Of a stretch of 64,000 nucleotides of DNA, positions 42,586-50,807 are shown in pieces. The position numbers were made by a program, and so were the translations under genes. Each line of letters begins with the position of its first letter. The first letter of the stretch is position 1. The DNA is from JBFGCM01 sp041581135. Lineage in GTDB: Bacteria; Actinomycetota; Acidimicrobiia; Spongiisociales; UBA5794. The DNA lies in NCBI GenBank assembly GCA_041581135.1, contig JBFGCM010000006.1:5941-69940 (forward strand), in the 5' to 3' direction. The notes beneath the pieces were generated by a model. That model made no database searches. It was not told where the DNA came from and was given only the letters and a program-made list of their open reading frames with translations.

Positions 42586-44439
42586 TCAGACGCCCGTCAC
42601 CTGCGCTTGACGCTGGTACATCTGGGCTCGACGGGTGAGCGCCACCGTGAAGGTTGCACCACCGCCGAGCGTCGGCTCGAACCACACCCTGCCCCCCATC
42701 GCCTCGGTGAGACCACGTACGATGGAGAGCCCCAACCCCGTTCCGCCCTGGACTCTCGTCTCGGCGTGGTCGACCTGCGTGAAGCGATCGAACACATGGT
42801 CGTGGAGCTCGTACGGGATGCCGGGCCCGTGGTCGATGACGGCCAGCCACACCTCGGAACCGCTCGTGAGGGCGCTCAGCTCGATGGTGCCGGGACCCGA
42901 GTACTTCAGGGCATTGGTGATGAGATTCGTGAGGATGCGGCGCAGGTGCTCGGGATCCGACTCGAACTCGTCGAGGTCGGGAGCCACGTCGACCACCACC
43001 CGATGGGCGGCCTCCGGGATGCTGTGCACCACGTCGGTCAGGAAGGGGCGAGCGTCGATGTGCTGGCTCCGCACCGGCAGCGCCTGATTGTCGAGTCGGG
43101 ACACGACCAACAAGTCCTCGATGAGCACGCGCAGGCGGTCGGCCTGCTTCTCCGCAGTGGCCAACAGCTCGAGAGCGTTGGGATGAGTTGGTGCCAACTC
43201 GGGTCGTGCCAGTGTCTTGAGGCTGCCGATGATCGACGTGAGCGGTGTGCGAAGTTCGTGGCTGACCACCGACACGAAATCGGTCTTCAGCTGGGCGAGC
43301 TCGGCCGCCTTGGCGCCGGCCTCCTGGACCGCCTCGTACCGTGACATCTGGTTGAGGACGAGCGCACTCGGGGCGGCCAGGGACGTGAGCGTGTCCAGGT
43401 CGCGTGGGTGGAATTCGTTCTCTTCCTTGTCTGCGACCAGCAGCACCCCGATCTGGCGCGACTCGACTTGGAGTGGAACGGCGGCGACGCTCTCGGCGTC
43501 GAGGTCCGAGAGCAGGGTGTCCCGGATGCCGGACTCGGCGAGATCGTTGCTCATTGCCGGTTCGCCGGAGATGTAGACCTGTTGGGCGATGCCCTTCTCG
43601 GTGAGCAGCAAGAGATAGCCCTCGGCCCGCAGGGTGTGGCCGGCCACCCAGATCGGCGACATGACCTCGAGCGCCTGCTCGTCCCGCCGGTAGAGCAGTA
43701 CGAGCCCGATCTTCGCTCCGACCACGTCGACGACGCGACCGACCAGCTCGGGTAGCACCTCACTGAGGTTGCTGCCGGCGCCGATGGTGCGCGAGACCGC
43801 GTACATCTGCTCGAGCTGGGCCTCCTCGAGTTTCAACTCCGCCTCACGCTCCTCGAGCTGGCGGAGTCGCGCCGCCGCCCCTACCAACAGGCGGCTGAGC
43901 CCGCGGCCGAGGACGATCGTCGCCAGACACGCCGCTGCCAGCGCGCCTGTGCGGAGGGCCAGCTCGCCTGAGGTGAGCATCGTTTCGTCCGCCATCGAAG
44001 CCAGCAGGTAGCCGCCCACGGCCACCATCGAGATCGCTGTCAGGTAGAACGGTCCCAGGAGCTGGGCTGCCGAGAACACCACCACCAACGCGAACAGCAC
44101 CACGATGGGAGGCTCGGTGCGGAACTCTTGGCCGGCAACCATGCCGATGACGCCGGCGGACGCCCAGACGACGAGCAGCGCGTCGCTGAGGGGGTGTTCG
44201 AGCAACCGACTCCAGGGCAGGAAGGTGAGGACCACCAGCAGTGTCGCCAGAAGGCTCACCGGAATCCACACGCGGCTGTCGTCGAGTCCGTAGGTCAGGT
44301 GGCCGCCAAGAGCGAGCACGGCAATGCCCGTCCACGACAGCAAGAGGCCGAGCCGCACCAGGTTCGTCCGGAAATCGACGAACTGGTGCCGGTCCGACGA
44401 GCGCTCATCCGCCGCCGAATAGCTGTCGGTTTCGGTCAT
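42586..44439 (-). CDS. Membrane sensor histidine kinase with GAF domain
   Basis: The 617-residue kinase has about six N-terminal membrane segments (residues 28-190), a coiled coil, a GAF domain (about 215-375), then HisKA with the phospho-acceptor His in SVVSHELRTPLTSIIGSLKTL (near 395). The ATPase domain follows: N-box LRRILTNLITNALKYS, G1 VIDHGPGIPYELHDHVFDRF and G2 GGTGLGLSIVRGL. No response regulator is adjacent, so it is an orphan kinase. Its start is only 20 bp from the divergent ddl start, so the promoters of the two genes must overlap each other or the coding starts. Confidence 0.88.
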   Translation of the reverse strand: MTETDSYSAADERSSDRHQFVDFRTNLVRLGLLLSWTGIAVLALGGHLTYGLDDSRVWIPVSLLATLLVVLTFLPWSRLLEHPLSDALLVVWASAGVIGMVAGQEFRTEPPIVVLFALVVVFSAAQLLGPFYLTAISMVAVGGYLLASMADETMLTSGELALRTGALAAACLATIVLGRGLSRLLVGAAARLRQLEEREAELKLEEAQLEQMYAVSRTIGAGSNLSEVLPELVGRVVDVVGAKIGLVLLYRRDEQALEVMSPIWVAGHTLRAEGYLLLLTEKGIAQQVYISGEPAMSNDLAESGIRDTLLSDLDAESVAAVPLQVESRQIGVLLVADKEENEFHPRDLDTLTSLAAPSALVLNQMSRYEAVQEAGAKAAELAQLKTDFVSVVSHELRTPLTSIIGSLKTLARPELAPTHPNALELLATAEKQADRLRVLIEDLLVVSRLDNQALPVRSQHIDARPFLTDVVHSIPEAAHRVVVDVAPDLDEFESDPEHLRRILTNLITNALKYSGPGTIELSALTSGSEVWLAVIDHGPGIPYELHDHVFDRFTQVDHAETRVQGGTGLGLSIVRGLTEAMGGRVWFEPTLGGGATFTVALTRRAQMYQRQAQVTGV

Positions 44440-44447
44440 GTGGGCGG

Positions 44448-44453
44448 TATTCT
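44448..44453 (+). promoter_or_regulatory. -10 box of leaderless ddl
   Basis: TATTCT is 6 nt before the ddl ATG at 44460, inside the 20-bp gap between the divergent histidine kinase and ddl starts. No room exists for a leader. Confidence 0.5.
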
Positions 44454-44459
44454 CCCGCT

Positions 44460-45476
44460 ATGTCCAGGGTCTTGGTCTTATTCGGCGGAAGGTCCGCCGA
44501 GCATGAGGTGTCTTGTGTCTCGTCCGTAGCCGTCGTGGCGGCGCTCCAGCAGGCCGGACACCGCGTCACTGCCGTCGGCCTCGATCGGTCCGGTGGATGG
44601 CATCTCGCCGACACCACCCGTTCTCCGTTGGTTGCCGATGGCCCGGAAGCCACCTTCGAGATCCCCTCCGGTGTGGTTCGCACCCCAGAGGAAATGGTGC
44701 CGTTCGACGTGGTGTTTCCCGTACTGCATGGTCCTTACGGTGAGGACGGCACCATACAAGGTGCGTTCGAGATGGCCGGCGTGCCGTTCGTCGGCTGCGG
44801 TGTGCTCGCCTCTGCCGTCGCCATGGACAAGGACGTCGCCAAGCGGCTATTCACCCAAGCCGGGCTCGCCACGGCCCGCTGGGAGGTGGCCCGTCACGAC
44901 GACTTCACGAGCGATCCCGGTGGCACCGTGCGTCGCCTCGTCGCCGCGGTCGGTCTCCCCATGTTCATCAAGCCGGCGGCCTTGGGCTCGTCCGTGGGGG
45001 TGACCAAGGCCCTCATGGAAGCCGACGTCAAAGATGGCCTCGAGGTGGCGTTGGGACACGGCGCCAAGGTGATCGTCGAGGAGGCCGTGGTGGGTCGCGA
45101 GATCGAGGTCGCGGTGCTGGAGGGTCCCCGAGCCTCGGTAGCCGGCGAGATCAGCCTCGGTGCCGAGTGGTACGACTACGACGCCAAGTACGTCGACGAG
45201 ACCAGCCGCTTCGTGGTTCCGGCCCGGCTCACCGAACCACAGATGGCGGAGGTGCGTCTCGCCGCCGAGCGGGCGTTCACGGCACTCGAGTGCACCGGTC
45301 TCGCCCGCGTCGACTTCTTCTTCGAGGAGAACGGGCGCGGCTTCCTCATCAACGAGGTCAACACCATGCCCGGCTTCACTCCCATATCTGGGTTTCCTGC
45401 CATGTGGGCGGCGTCAGGTATGAGCTACGAGGAGCTCTGCGACGAGTTGGTGCGGCTGGCGCTGGCGCGTCAGTGA
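44460..45476 (+). CDS. ddl: D-alanine--D-alanine ligase
   Basis: The 338-residue ATP-grasp enzyme makes the D-Ala-D-Ala dipeptide for peptidoglycan. VLVLFGGRSAEHEVSCVSS, the HGPYGEDGTIQG loop (D-Ala site), MFIKPAALGSSVGV (ATP grasp) and the end motif FLINEVNTMPGFTPISGFP with the metal-binding Glu and Asn are all standard. The length is slightly below E. coli DdlB plus its loop, as usual in actinobacteria. A Phe or Tyr near the second D-Ala site is not obvious, so a D-Ala-D-Lac specificity cannot be excluded but is not suggested. Confidence 0.93.
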   Translation: MSRVLVLFGGRSAEHEVSCVSSVAVVAALQQAGHRVTAVGLDRSGGWHLADTTRSPLVADGPEATFEIPSGVVRTPEEMVPFDVVFPVLHGPYGEDGTIQGAFEMAGVPFVGCGVLASAVAMDKDVAKRLFTQAGLATARWEVARHDDFTSDPGGTVRRLVAAVGLPMFIKPAALGSSVGVTKALMEADVKDGLEVALGHGAKVIVEEAVVGREIEVAVLEGPRASVAGEISLGAEWYDYDAKYVDETSRFVVPARLTEPQMAEVRLAAERAFTALECTGLARVDFFFEENGRGFLINEVNTMPGFTPISGFPAMWAASGMSYEELCDELVRLALARQ

Positions 45477-45492
45477 ACCGAGCGGCTTGCCG

Positions 45493-45726
45493 CTAGAGCT
45501 TCACCACCGGGCAGGTGAGTGTGCGCGTGATGCCTTCGATGGCCTGAATCCGCGCCACCACGAGCTGGCCGAGGGCGTCGACGTCCTCGGCTTCTGTCTG
45601 GACGATGGCGTCGTAAGGGCCGGTGACCGCGTGCGCCGACGTCACGCCGGAAATCGCGCCCACCTGCTGGGCGACGTCCGCGGCCTTGCCGACTTCGGTT
45701 TGGATCAGGATGAACGCCTGTACCAA
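45493..45726 (-). CDS. Stand-alone Lrp/AsnC ligand-binding (RAM) domain
   Basis: The 77-residue protein VQAFILIQTEVGKAADVAQQVGAISGVTSAHAVTGPYDAIVQ... is the RAM domain of Lrp/AsnC regulators without the helix-turn-helix. Such stand-alone RAM proteins bind amino acids or form decamer rings and modulate partners. The start is the TTG at 45726 with a GGAGAGG ribosome-binding site. A 7-bp inverted repeat (CGTAGGT / ACCTACG, 45739-45763) covers its promoter region. Confidence 0.82.
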   Translation of the reverse strand: MVQAFILIQTEVGKAADVAQQVGAISGVTSAHAVTGPYDAIVQTEAEDVDALGQLVVARIQAIEGITRTLTCPVVKL

Positions 45727-45738
45727 GCCCTCTCCTTT

Positions 45739-45763
45739 CGTAGGTGTCGAGATACTACCTACG
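45739..45763. promoter_or_regulatory. Inverted repeat upstream of the RAM-domain gene
   Basis: CGTAGGT and ACCTACG are separated by 11 bp (18 bp between arm centres) just upstream of the ribosome-binding site, overlapping a TAGTAT box on the minus strand. It may be an operator. Confidence 0.4.
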
Positions 45764-45789
45764 TGCCGACGCCACGGCTCGGTGACGTA

Positions 45790-46002
45790 TCAGTAGCCGT
45801 CGACGCCGAGCCGAAGCCGGTGGGCGACCGGGGAGCCGTCTTCGTCCTTGACGTCGAAGATGATCCGTTGGCCCTGCCGCAGCGTGCGAAAGACGGAGTC
45901 GTTGAGGGAGCCGGGTGCCAGCAGGACCTCGCTGCGGTCGTCGTCGCGCACCACGATGCCAACGCCGGTGACGGGGTCGTAGACCTTCACGACTCCCTGC
46001 AT
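45790..46002 (-). CDS. Degenerate cold-shock-domain-like small protein
   Basis: The 70-residue protein MQGVVKVYDPVTGVGIVVRD follows the length and strand pattern of CspA (MQGTVKWFNxxKGFGFI...), and SLNDSVFRTLRQGQRIIFDV matches the rest. But the RNA-binding aromatic residues are gone: KGFGFI has become TGVGIVV and VFVH has become VLLA. It would be a CSD fold without normal nucleic-acid binding. It starts 3 nt after rpmB, so it is co-expressed with ribosomal protein L28. Confidence 0.68.
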   Translation of the reverse strand: MQGVVKVYDPVTGVGIVVRDDDRSEVLLAPGSLNDSVFRTLRQGQRIIFDVKDEDGSPVAHRLRLGVDGY

Positions 46003-46005
46003 GTG

Positions 46006-46194
46006 TCAGACCTTCTCGATCTTGCCTGCTTTGATGCAGGAGGTGCACACCCTGATGCGCTTGGAATTGCTGCCATGGCGCACCCGCACGCGCTGGATGT
46101 TCGGCAGCCAGCGGCGGCTGGAGCGCTTGTGGGAGAAACTGACTTGCTTGCCGACCCACGGCTCTTTGCCGCAGACCTCGCATCGGTATGCCAT
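46006..46194 (-). CDS. rpmB: Ribosomal protein L28 (zinc-ribbon form)
   Basis: The 62-residue protein has MAYRCEVCGKEPWVGKQVSFSHKRSSRRWLPNIQ, and a second CxxC in RVCTSCIKAGKI, giving the four-Cys zinc form of L28. AGGAGG lies 4 nt before the ATG. A normal single-copy 50S subunit protein. It heads a three-gene minus-strand group with the CSD-like and RAM proteins and is divergent from recG (94 bp). Confidence 0.93.
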   Translation of the reverse strand: MAYRCEVCGKEPWVGKQVSFSHKRSSRRWLPNIQRVRVRHGSNSKRIRVCTSCIKAGKIEKV

Positions 46195-46287
46195 GAGACC
46201 TCCTGAGGCGGCCGGCAGGATAGCAGCGGCCTGCCATACGGCGAGCCGAGATCCGAGCGACGTACCTCCGCGGCGAGGGCGGAGACG

Positions 46288-48450
46288 ATGAGAACGCTCG
46301 CCTATCTCGCCACGATTCCGACCAGCCGTGTAAAGGGCCTCGCCGGCAAGCGTGCCCAGAGCCTCGCCGAGGCGGGTATCACCTCGGTCGCCGATCTCAT
46401 CCTGCACGCGCCTCGGCGATACCTGGACCGTTCGAGGCTCTTCGATCTCGGCGCGGCGCCGCTCGGGGAGGAGGTCACCGTCGGCGGCACGGTGAAATCG
46501 GTGTCGACCCGGCGCGCCCGTCGCAACCTCACCATCGTGCAGGCGGTCATCTACGACGGCACGTCCGTGCTGGAAGCCGTGTGGTTCAACCAGGCGTTCC
46601 GTGCCCGTCAGCTCAGCGAAGGGGCCGAGGTGGCGCTCTCGGGCAAGATCGACAGGTATCGGGGGAAGCTCCGCATGAGCTCGCCGGCGGTGGACGTGTT
46701 GAACACCCCGACGCAATCGCTCCTCACCGGGAGGGTGGTGCCCATCCATCCCGGTGTCGGCGGGATCTCACCCGGACACCTTCGGCGCGCCATCCACAAC
46801 GCCGTGAGGCGCTCAGTTCCGCTGGCAGACCCGCTGCCCGCCGAATTGGTGGAACGGCTCGGGCTGGTCACTCGCAGCACGGCGATCAGCAACGTGCACT
46901 TCCCGGAGACCATCGAGGAGGCGGATGAGGCCCGAGAGCGTCTGGTGTTCGACGAGCTGTTCCGCCTCGAGGTGGCGCTGGCGCTGCGCAAGCACCGTCA
47001 GATCCAAGAGGCCGAGGGCGTCGCCCACGAGGTGGACGGTCCGCTCGTGGCCAAGTTCGTGGCGGCGCTCCCTTACGAGCTGACCGGCGCTCAGCGCAGG
47101 GCGATCGACGAGATCCAGCGCGACCTCGCCGTGCCGCATCCGATGCACCGGCTGCTCCAGGGCGAGGTCGGTTCCGGCAAGACGGTGGTTGCGGTCTCCG
47201 CGTTGCTCACGGGTATCCAAGGCGGCTACCAAGGAGCGGTCATGGCCCCCACCGAGGTGCTCGCCGAGCAGCACTTCATGGGCATCACCGATCTCCTCGC
47301 GGAGGCAGGCATGGCGGCGGCACCGCTGGCAGCCGACGGCACCGCGTCGCTCTTCGATGCCGGCGGCGGTGAAGCGACGGTGACGGTGGCGTTGCTCACC
47401 GGATCCTCGGCGCGGCTCACGTCCCGCCCCGACGCCTCTCGAGACGAGGTGGCCGGCGCCATCCACTCCGGTGCGGCCCACCTCGTGGTCGGAACCCATG
47501 CCCTCATCCAGGACGCCGTGTCGTTCCACCGGCTCGGCATCGCCGTCGTCGACGAGCAACACCGCTTCGGGGTGTTTCAGCGTGTCCAGTTACGAGAGAA
47601 GGGCACCGGCTACGACCCTGATCTGCTGATCATGACGGCGACTCCCATCCCGCGGACGCTCTCCATGACTCTGTACGGCGATCTCGACGTGACGCTCCTC
47701 GACGAGATGCCGCCGGGACGCACTCCCGTCGAGACGCGGCACGTGACCCGAGCTGAGCTCGATGCGGTGTACGACCTCATCCGCGACGAGGTCGCCGCCG
47801 GCCGTCAGGTGTTCGTCGTGTGCCCGCTCGTCGACGACAGCGAGAAGCTCCAAGCGGCGTCTGCGACGGCCGAGTACGAACGCCTTCAGGGCGTGTTGGC
47901 GGGGCTGCGTCTGGGACTGATCCATGGACAGCTGCGCCCTGCCGACAAGGAGGCGGTCATGGCGGCGTTTCGCAGCCGCGAGCTCGATGTGCTGGTAGCC
48001 ACCACCGTCATCGAGGTCGGTATCGACATTCCGAATGCAACGGTCATGGTCATCGAAGACGCCGATAGGTTTGGTCTCAGCCAGCTCCACCAGCTGCGCG
48101 GCAGGGTGGGACGAGGTGCCCATGCCGCGACGTGCGTCCTCGTCGCCGAGCCCACCACACCCGAGGGCGAGGCCCGCGTCGCTGCCATGGTCGCCACCAC
48201 CGATGGGTTTCGCTTGGCCGAGGAGGACCTTCGTATCCGAGGTCAGGGCACCGTCTTCGGTGCACGGCAGGCGGGTATGGCGGACCTCCGCCTCGCCGAC
48301 ATCCTCCGGGATGCCGACGCCCTGGTCACGGCACGTAACGAGGCCTTCGGCCTGGTCGCAGCCGACCCCGACCTGTCGGCCCATCCCCAGATAAGGGAAG
48401 AGGTGCGAGCCTTGCTGGGAGAGGATGTCGAGTGGTTGTTCATCTCGTGA
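46288..48450 (+). CDS. recG: ATP-dependent DNA helicase RecG
   Basis: The 720-residue helicase unwinds branched DNA at stalled forks. The N-terminal wedge/OB domain (residues about 60-160, LGEEVTVGGTVKSVSTRRARRNLTIV) is followed by superfamily 2 motifs: YELTGAQRRAIDEI, Walker A LLQGEVGSGKTVVA, DEQH box VVDEQHRFGVFQR, TATPIPRTLSMTLYGDLD, and the RecG C-terminal QLRGRVGRGAHAATCVLV plus VIEVGIDIPNATVMVIEDADRFG. The zone around residues 340-390 is longer than usual. No damage-type promoter like that of adnA is seen. Confidence 0.93.
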   Translation: MRTLAYLATIPTSRVKGLAGKRAQSLAEAGITSVADLILHAPRRYLDRSRLFDLGAAPLGEEVTVGGTVKSVSTRRARRNLTIVQAVIYDGTSVLEAVWFNQAFRARQLSEGAEVALSGKIDRYRGKLRMSSPAVDVLNTPTQSLLTGRVVPIHPGVGGISPGHLRRAIHNAVRRSVPLADPLPAELVERLGLVTRSTAISNVHFPETIEEADEARERLVFDELFRLEVALALRKHRQIQEAEGVAHEVDGPLVAKFVAALPYELTGAQRRAIDEIQRDLAVPHPMHRLLQGEVGSGKTVVAVSALLTGIQGGYQGAVMAPTEVLAEQHFMGITDLLAEAGMAAAPLAADGTASLFDAGGGEATVTVALLTGSSARLTSRPDASRDEVAGAIHSGAAHLVVGTHALIQDAVSFHRLGIAVVDEQHRFGVFQRVQLREKGTGYDPDLLIMTATPIPRTLSMTLYGDLDVTLLDEMPPGRTPVETRHVTRAELDAVYDLIRDEVAAGRQVFVVCPLVDDSEKLQAASATAEYERLQGVLAGLRLGLIHGQLRPADKEAVMAAFRSRELDVLVATTVIEVGIDIPNATVMVIEDADRFGLSQLHQLRGRVGRGAHAATCVLVAEPTTPEGEARVAAMVATTDGFRLAEEDLRIRGQGTVFGARQAGMADLRLADILRDADALVTARNEAFGLVAADPDLSAHPQIREEVRALLGEDVEWLFIS

Positions 48451-48490
48451 ATGGTGATCCGGTGCCCGGTCCCCCGGACCCTTCAGTGTC

Positions 48491-49039
48491 GTGCGGGTGA
48501 TCGCCGGCACGGCTAAGGGCAGGCGCCTGGTCGGGCCGAGAGGGCGGGACACGCGCCCGTTCATGGACCGGGTCAAGGAGGCGCTCTTCTCGTCCCTGGG
48601 TCAGCGGGTGCGGCACGCACGCGTGCTCGATCTCTACGCCGGGAGCGGATCCCTCGGGTTGGAGGCGCTGAGCAGAGGGGCCGAGTCCGCCGTGTTCGTC
48701 GAGTGGGACGAGGCGGCCCTCGCCGCGCTCGAAGCCAACATCGATGCGGTCGGGCTCGGAGGCCAGGTGGTTCGGTCTGATGTGATGGCGTATCTCGATG
48801 CTGCGTCGGAAAGGGAGGGCGACTATGACCTCGTGTTCGTTGACCCTCCCTACGACGCGCCGCTAGCGTCCGTGGAGGCGGTGCTCGCCGGCCTGGTCGG
48901 GATGCTCGGTGACGGGGCCAGAGTGGTCCTGCACCGTCGCGCCGGAGGCCCGGCGGCGGCGTTCCCCGCTGGGCTTCGGCTGGTCGATCGACGTCGATAC
49001 GGCGACGCCGAGTTGTGGCTGTATGAGGAGTGCGAGTGA
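48491..49039 (+). CDS. rsmD: 16S rRNA (guanine-966 N2) methyltransferase
   Basis: The 182-residue enzyme begins VRVIAGTAKGRRLVGPRGRDTRPFMDRVKEALFSSL, the RsmD start. The SAM site is LDLYAGSGSLGLEALSRGAESAVFVE, and the catalytic motif is VFVDPPYDAP. It methylates G966 of 16S rRNA. The GTG start follows recG by 40 nt; the stop overlaps coaD by four bases. First gene of the conserved run that continues through ftsY. Confidence 0.92.
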   Translation: MRVIAGTAKGRRLVGPRGRDTRPFMDRVKEALFSSLGQRVRHARVLDLYAGSGSLGLEALSRGAESAVFVEWDEAALAALEANIDAVGLGGQVVRSDVMAYLDAASEREGDYDLVFVDPPYDAPLASVEAVLAGLVGMLGDGARVVLHRRAGGPAAAFPAGLRLVDRRRYGDAELWLYEECE

Positions 49040-49512
49040 TATCAGCCCTGGTTCCGGGGAGTTTCGATCCTCCCACCAACGGGCACATCGACGTGATCGC
49101 GCGATGTGCCAGCGTCTTCGGCAGGGTGCTGGTCGCCGTCGTCCAGAACCCGAGCAAGGACCCCTTGTTCTCTGCCGACGAGCGGGTCGCATTGCTCGAA
49201 GAGTCGTTGGAGGAATGGGACAACGTCGAGGTGGAGGCCTTCACGGGCCTCCTCGTGGATTTCGCAGCGGCTCGTGACATGTCAGTGATCGTCAAGGGAC
49301 TGCGGGCGATGACGGATTTCGACTACGAGCTGCAGATGGCGCAGATGAACCGGCAATTGACGGGCATCACGACGCTCTTCGTGGCCACCAAGCCCGAGTA
49401 CGGTTACCTGTCGTCGTCGCTGGTGAAGCAGGTGGCACGATTGGGAGGGAGGGTCGCCGACATGCTGCCGATGAACGTGGCCAAGGCGCTGGACGAGAAG
49501 CTCGGCTCATGA
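49036..49512 (+). CDS. coaD: Phosphopantetheine adenylyltransferase
   Basis: The 158-residue enzyme makes dephospho-CoA from 4'-phosphopantetheine and ATP. The (T/H)xGH nucleotide site is SFDPPTNGHIDVI, VKGLRAMTDFDYELQMAQMNRQ covers the substrate site, and the ISSS-like ATP motif is GYLSSSLVKQVA. The GTG at 49036 is chosen over the GTG at 49030 because a GAGGAG ribosome-binding site lies 5 nt upstream of the former. It overlaps rsmD and the next gene by four bases each. Confidence 0.93.
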   Translation: MISALVPGSFDPPTNGHIDVIARCASVFGRVLVAVVQNPSKDPLFSADERVALLEESLEEWDNVEVEAFTGLLVDFAAARDMSVIVKGLRAMTDFDYELQMAQMNRQLTGITTLFVATKPEYGYLSSSLVKQVARLGGRVADMLPMNVAKALDEKLGS

Positions 49513-50021
49513 CCGACGCGCCGCAAGGTCCGCCTCCGATCCCCGGTGAGTTTCTCGACATGTTCGAGGAGCTCATTCAGTACGTCGAGGAGGCTCGCAC
49601 CATCCCACTGTCCAAGAACGTGGTGTTGGAGAAGGACGACCTCATCGCCCGGCTCGATCATCTCAAGCGCCTGCTTCCCGAGGAGCTGCGTGCAGCCCGC
49701 TGGATGGTGCGGCGACGCGAGGCCTACAAGGCCGAGAACGAAGAGAAGGCCAGGTCGATCCTCATGTCGGCCCGGCAGCGGGCGGACGAGATGGTGGCGG
49801 AGTCGTCCATCGTCAATGAAGCGGTCGAGGAGGCCAATCGGCTGGTCCGTAACGCCGAGGCCGAGGCGGCGCGGGTACGGCTCGAGGCCGAGGACCTCGC
49901 CGAGGCCCGCCTCAGCGAGGCAGAGACGATCCTCGGTGAGTTGCTCCAAGAGGTGCGCGACGCACGCGCCGAGTTGCACCGTCCACAGCCGGCTGCACCG
50001 GAACCACCGATCTCGCAATAG
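49509..50021 (+). CDS. DivIVA-like coiled-coil protein
   Basis: The 170-residue protein is mainly one long coiled coil (residues about 55-160, ARQRADEMVAES, EEANRLVRNAEAEAARVRLEAEDLAEARLSEAE) after an N-terminal part IPGEFLDMFEELIQYVEEARTIPLSKNVVLEKDDLIARLDHL. This matches a small DivIVA-domain-like family found next to coaD in many actinobacteria. The role is probably linked to cell division or envelope growth, but this is inferred from similarity to DivIVA. ATGA overlap with coaD. Confidence 0.78.
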   Translation: MTDAPQGPPPIPGEFLDMFEELIQYVEEARTIPLSKNVVLEKDDLIARLDHLKRLLPEELRAARWMVRRREAYKAENEEKARSILMSARQRADEMVAESSIVNEAVEEANRLVRNAEAEAARVRLEAEDLAEARLSEAETILGELLQEVRDARAELHRPQPAAPEPPISQ

Positions 50022-50074
50022 CCTGGCTGGCCGGGTGCGGTCCGACACAGAGATCGGGTGCTACGGCGGAGCCC

Positions 50075-50080
50075 TAACAT
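50075..50080 (+). promoter_or_regulatory. Possible -10 box before DUF177-rpmF-plsX
   Basis: TAACAT stands 8 nt before the GTG at 50089, suggesting an internal, leaderless promoter for the DUF177-rpmF-plsX group. Confidence 0.4.
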
Positions 50081-50088
50081 CGGCCCCC

Positions 50089-50607
50089 GTGGCCGACGAC
50101 ACTCCGTTCCGTGTTCCCGTGTCCGACCTCCTCCGCCGACCCGGATCGTCTCGGGTCGTCGTGGTGGATGCGCCGGCCGGCTTTCGTGTGCAGTTGTCGA
50201 GGATGGCTCCCGACTCGACCATCCGAGCCGAGCTCGAGCTGTCTTCGATGTCTGGCGGCATCTTCGCCCGCGGTCCGGTGACCTACCGAGTGGTCCACAG
50301 CTGCAGCCGATGCCTGACGGAGCGCACCGAGACCAACACGATCCGCGTAGCCCAGTTGTTCGCAGACGACGATGCCGACGACATCGACTACCGCATCGAG
50401 GGTGAGGAGATCGATCTCGAACCGATGCTGCGCGACGAGATCATTCTGGATTGGCCGATCTCACCGTCATGCGGGGACGCCTGCGAGGGACTTGGTTCTG
50501 AGGCGGAAAGCGACTTGAATGACACGTCTCTCCGGGAGGAATCGCCATTTGCGGCTCTGCGCGACCTCCTGCCAGAGGCTCCGTCGACCGATCCGGTTGA
50601 GGACTGA
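50089..50607 (+). CDS. DUF177 (YceD) protein
   Basis: The 172-residue protein matches the DUF177/YceD family that nearly always precedes rpmF. Pattern: FRVPVSDLLRRPGSSRVV at the start, GPVTYRVVHSCSRCLTERTETNTIRVAQLF with the CxxC, IDLEPMLRDEIILDWPISPSCGDACEG with two more Cys, and a helix at the end (FAALRDLLPE). The four cysteines could bind zinc. In plants and bacteria it assists 23S rRNA processing; here that is by family only. GTG at 50089 gives the family length. Confidence 0.85.
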   Translation: MADDTPFRVPVSDLLRRPGSSRVVVVDAPAGFRVQLSRMAPDSTIRAELELSSMSGGIFARGPVTYRVVHSCSRCLTERTETNTIRVAQLFADDDADDIDYRIEGEEIDLEPMLRDEIILDWPISPSCGDACEGLGSEAESDLNDTSLREESPFAALRDLLPEAPSTDPVED

Positions 50608-50621
50608 GCGAAAGAGGACCC

Positions 50622-50798
50622 ATGGCGGTACCCAAGAAAAAGATGTCGCGTTCCCGCACCCGCCGCAGGCAGGCGCAATGGAAGGTGTCCGCACCGCGCA
50701 CAACCAAGTGCCCGCAGTGCAGCGCGCCCAAACTTCCCCATCGGGCGTGTGCCGAGTGTGGCACCTACAAGGGGCGTGAAGTCCTGCCAGAGGCGTAG
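50622..50798 (+). CDS. rpmF: Ribosomal protein L32
   Basis: The 58-residue protein begins MAVPKKKMSRSRTRRRQAQW and has two CxxC pairs (KCPQCSAPK and CAECGTYKG), the zinc form of L32. It sits 14 nt after DUF177 and 9 nt before plsX, the usual order. Confidence 0.94.
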   Translation: MAVPKKKMSRSRTRRRQAQWKVSAPRTTKCPQCSAPKLPHRACAECGTYKGREVLPEA

Positions 50799-50807
50799 AG
50801 GCGCGCC

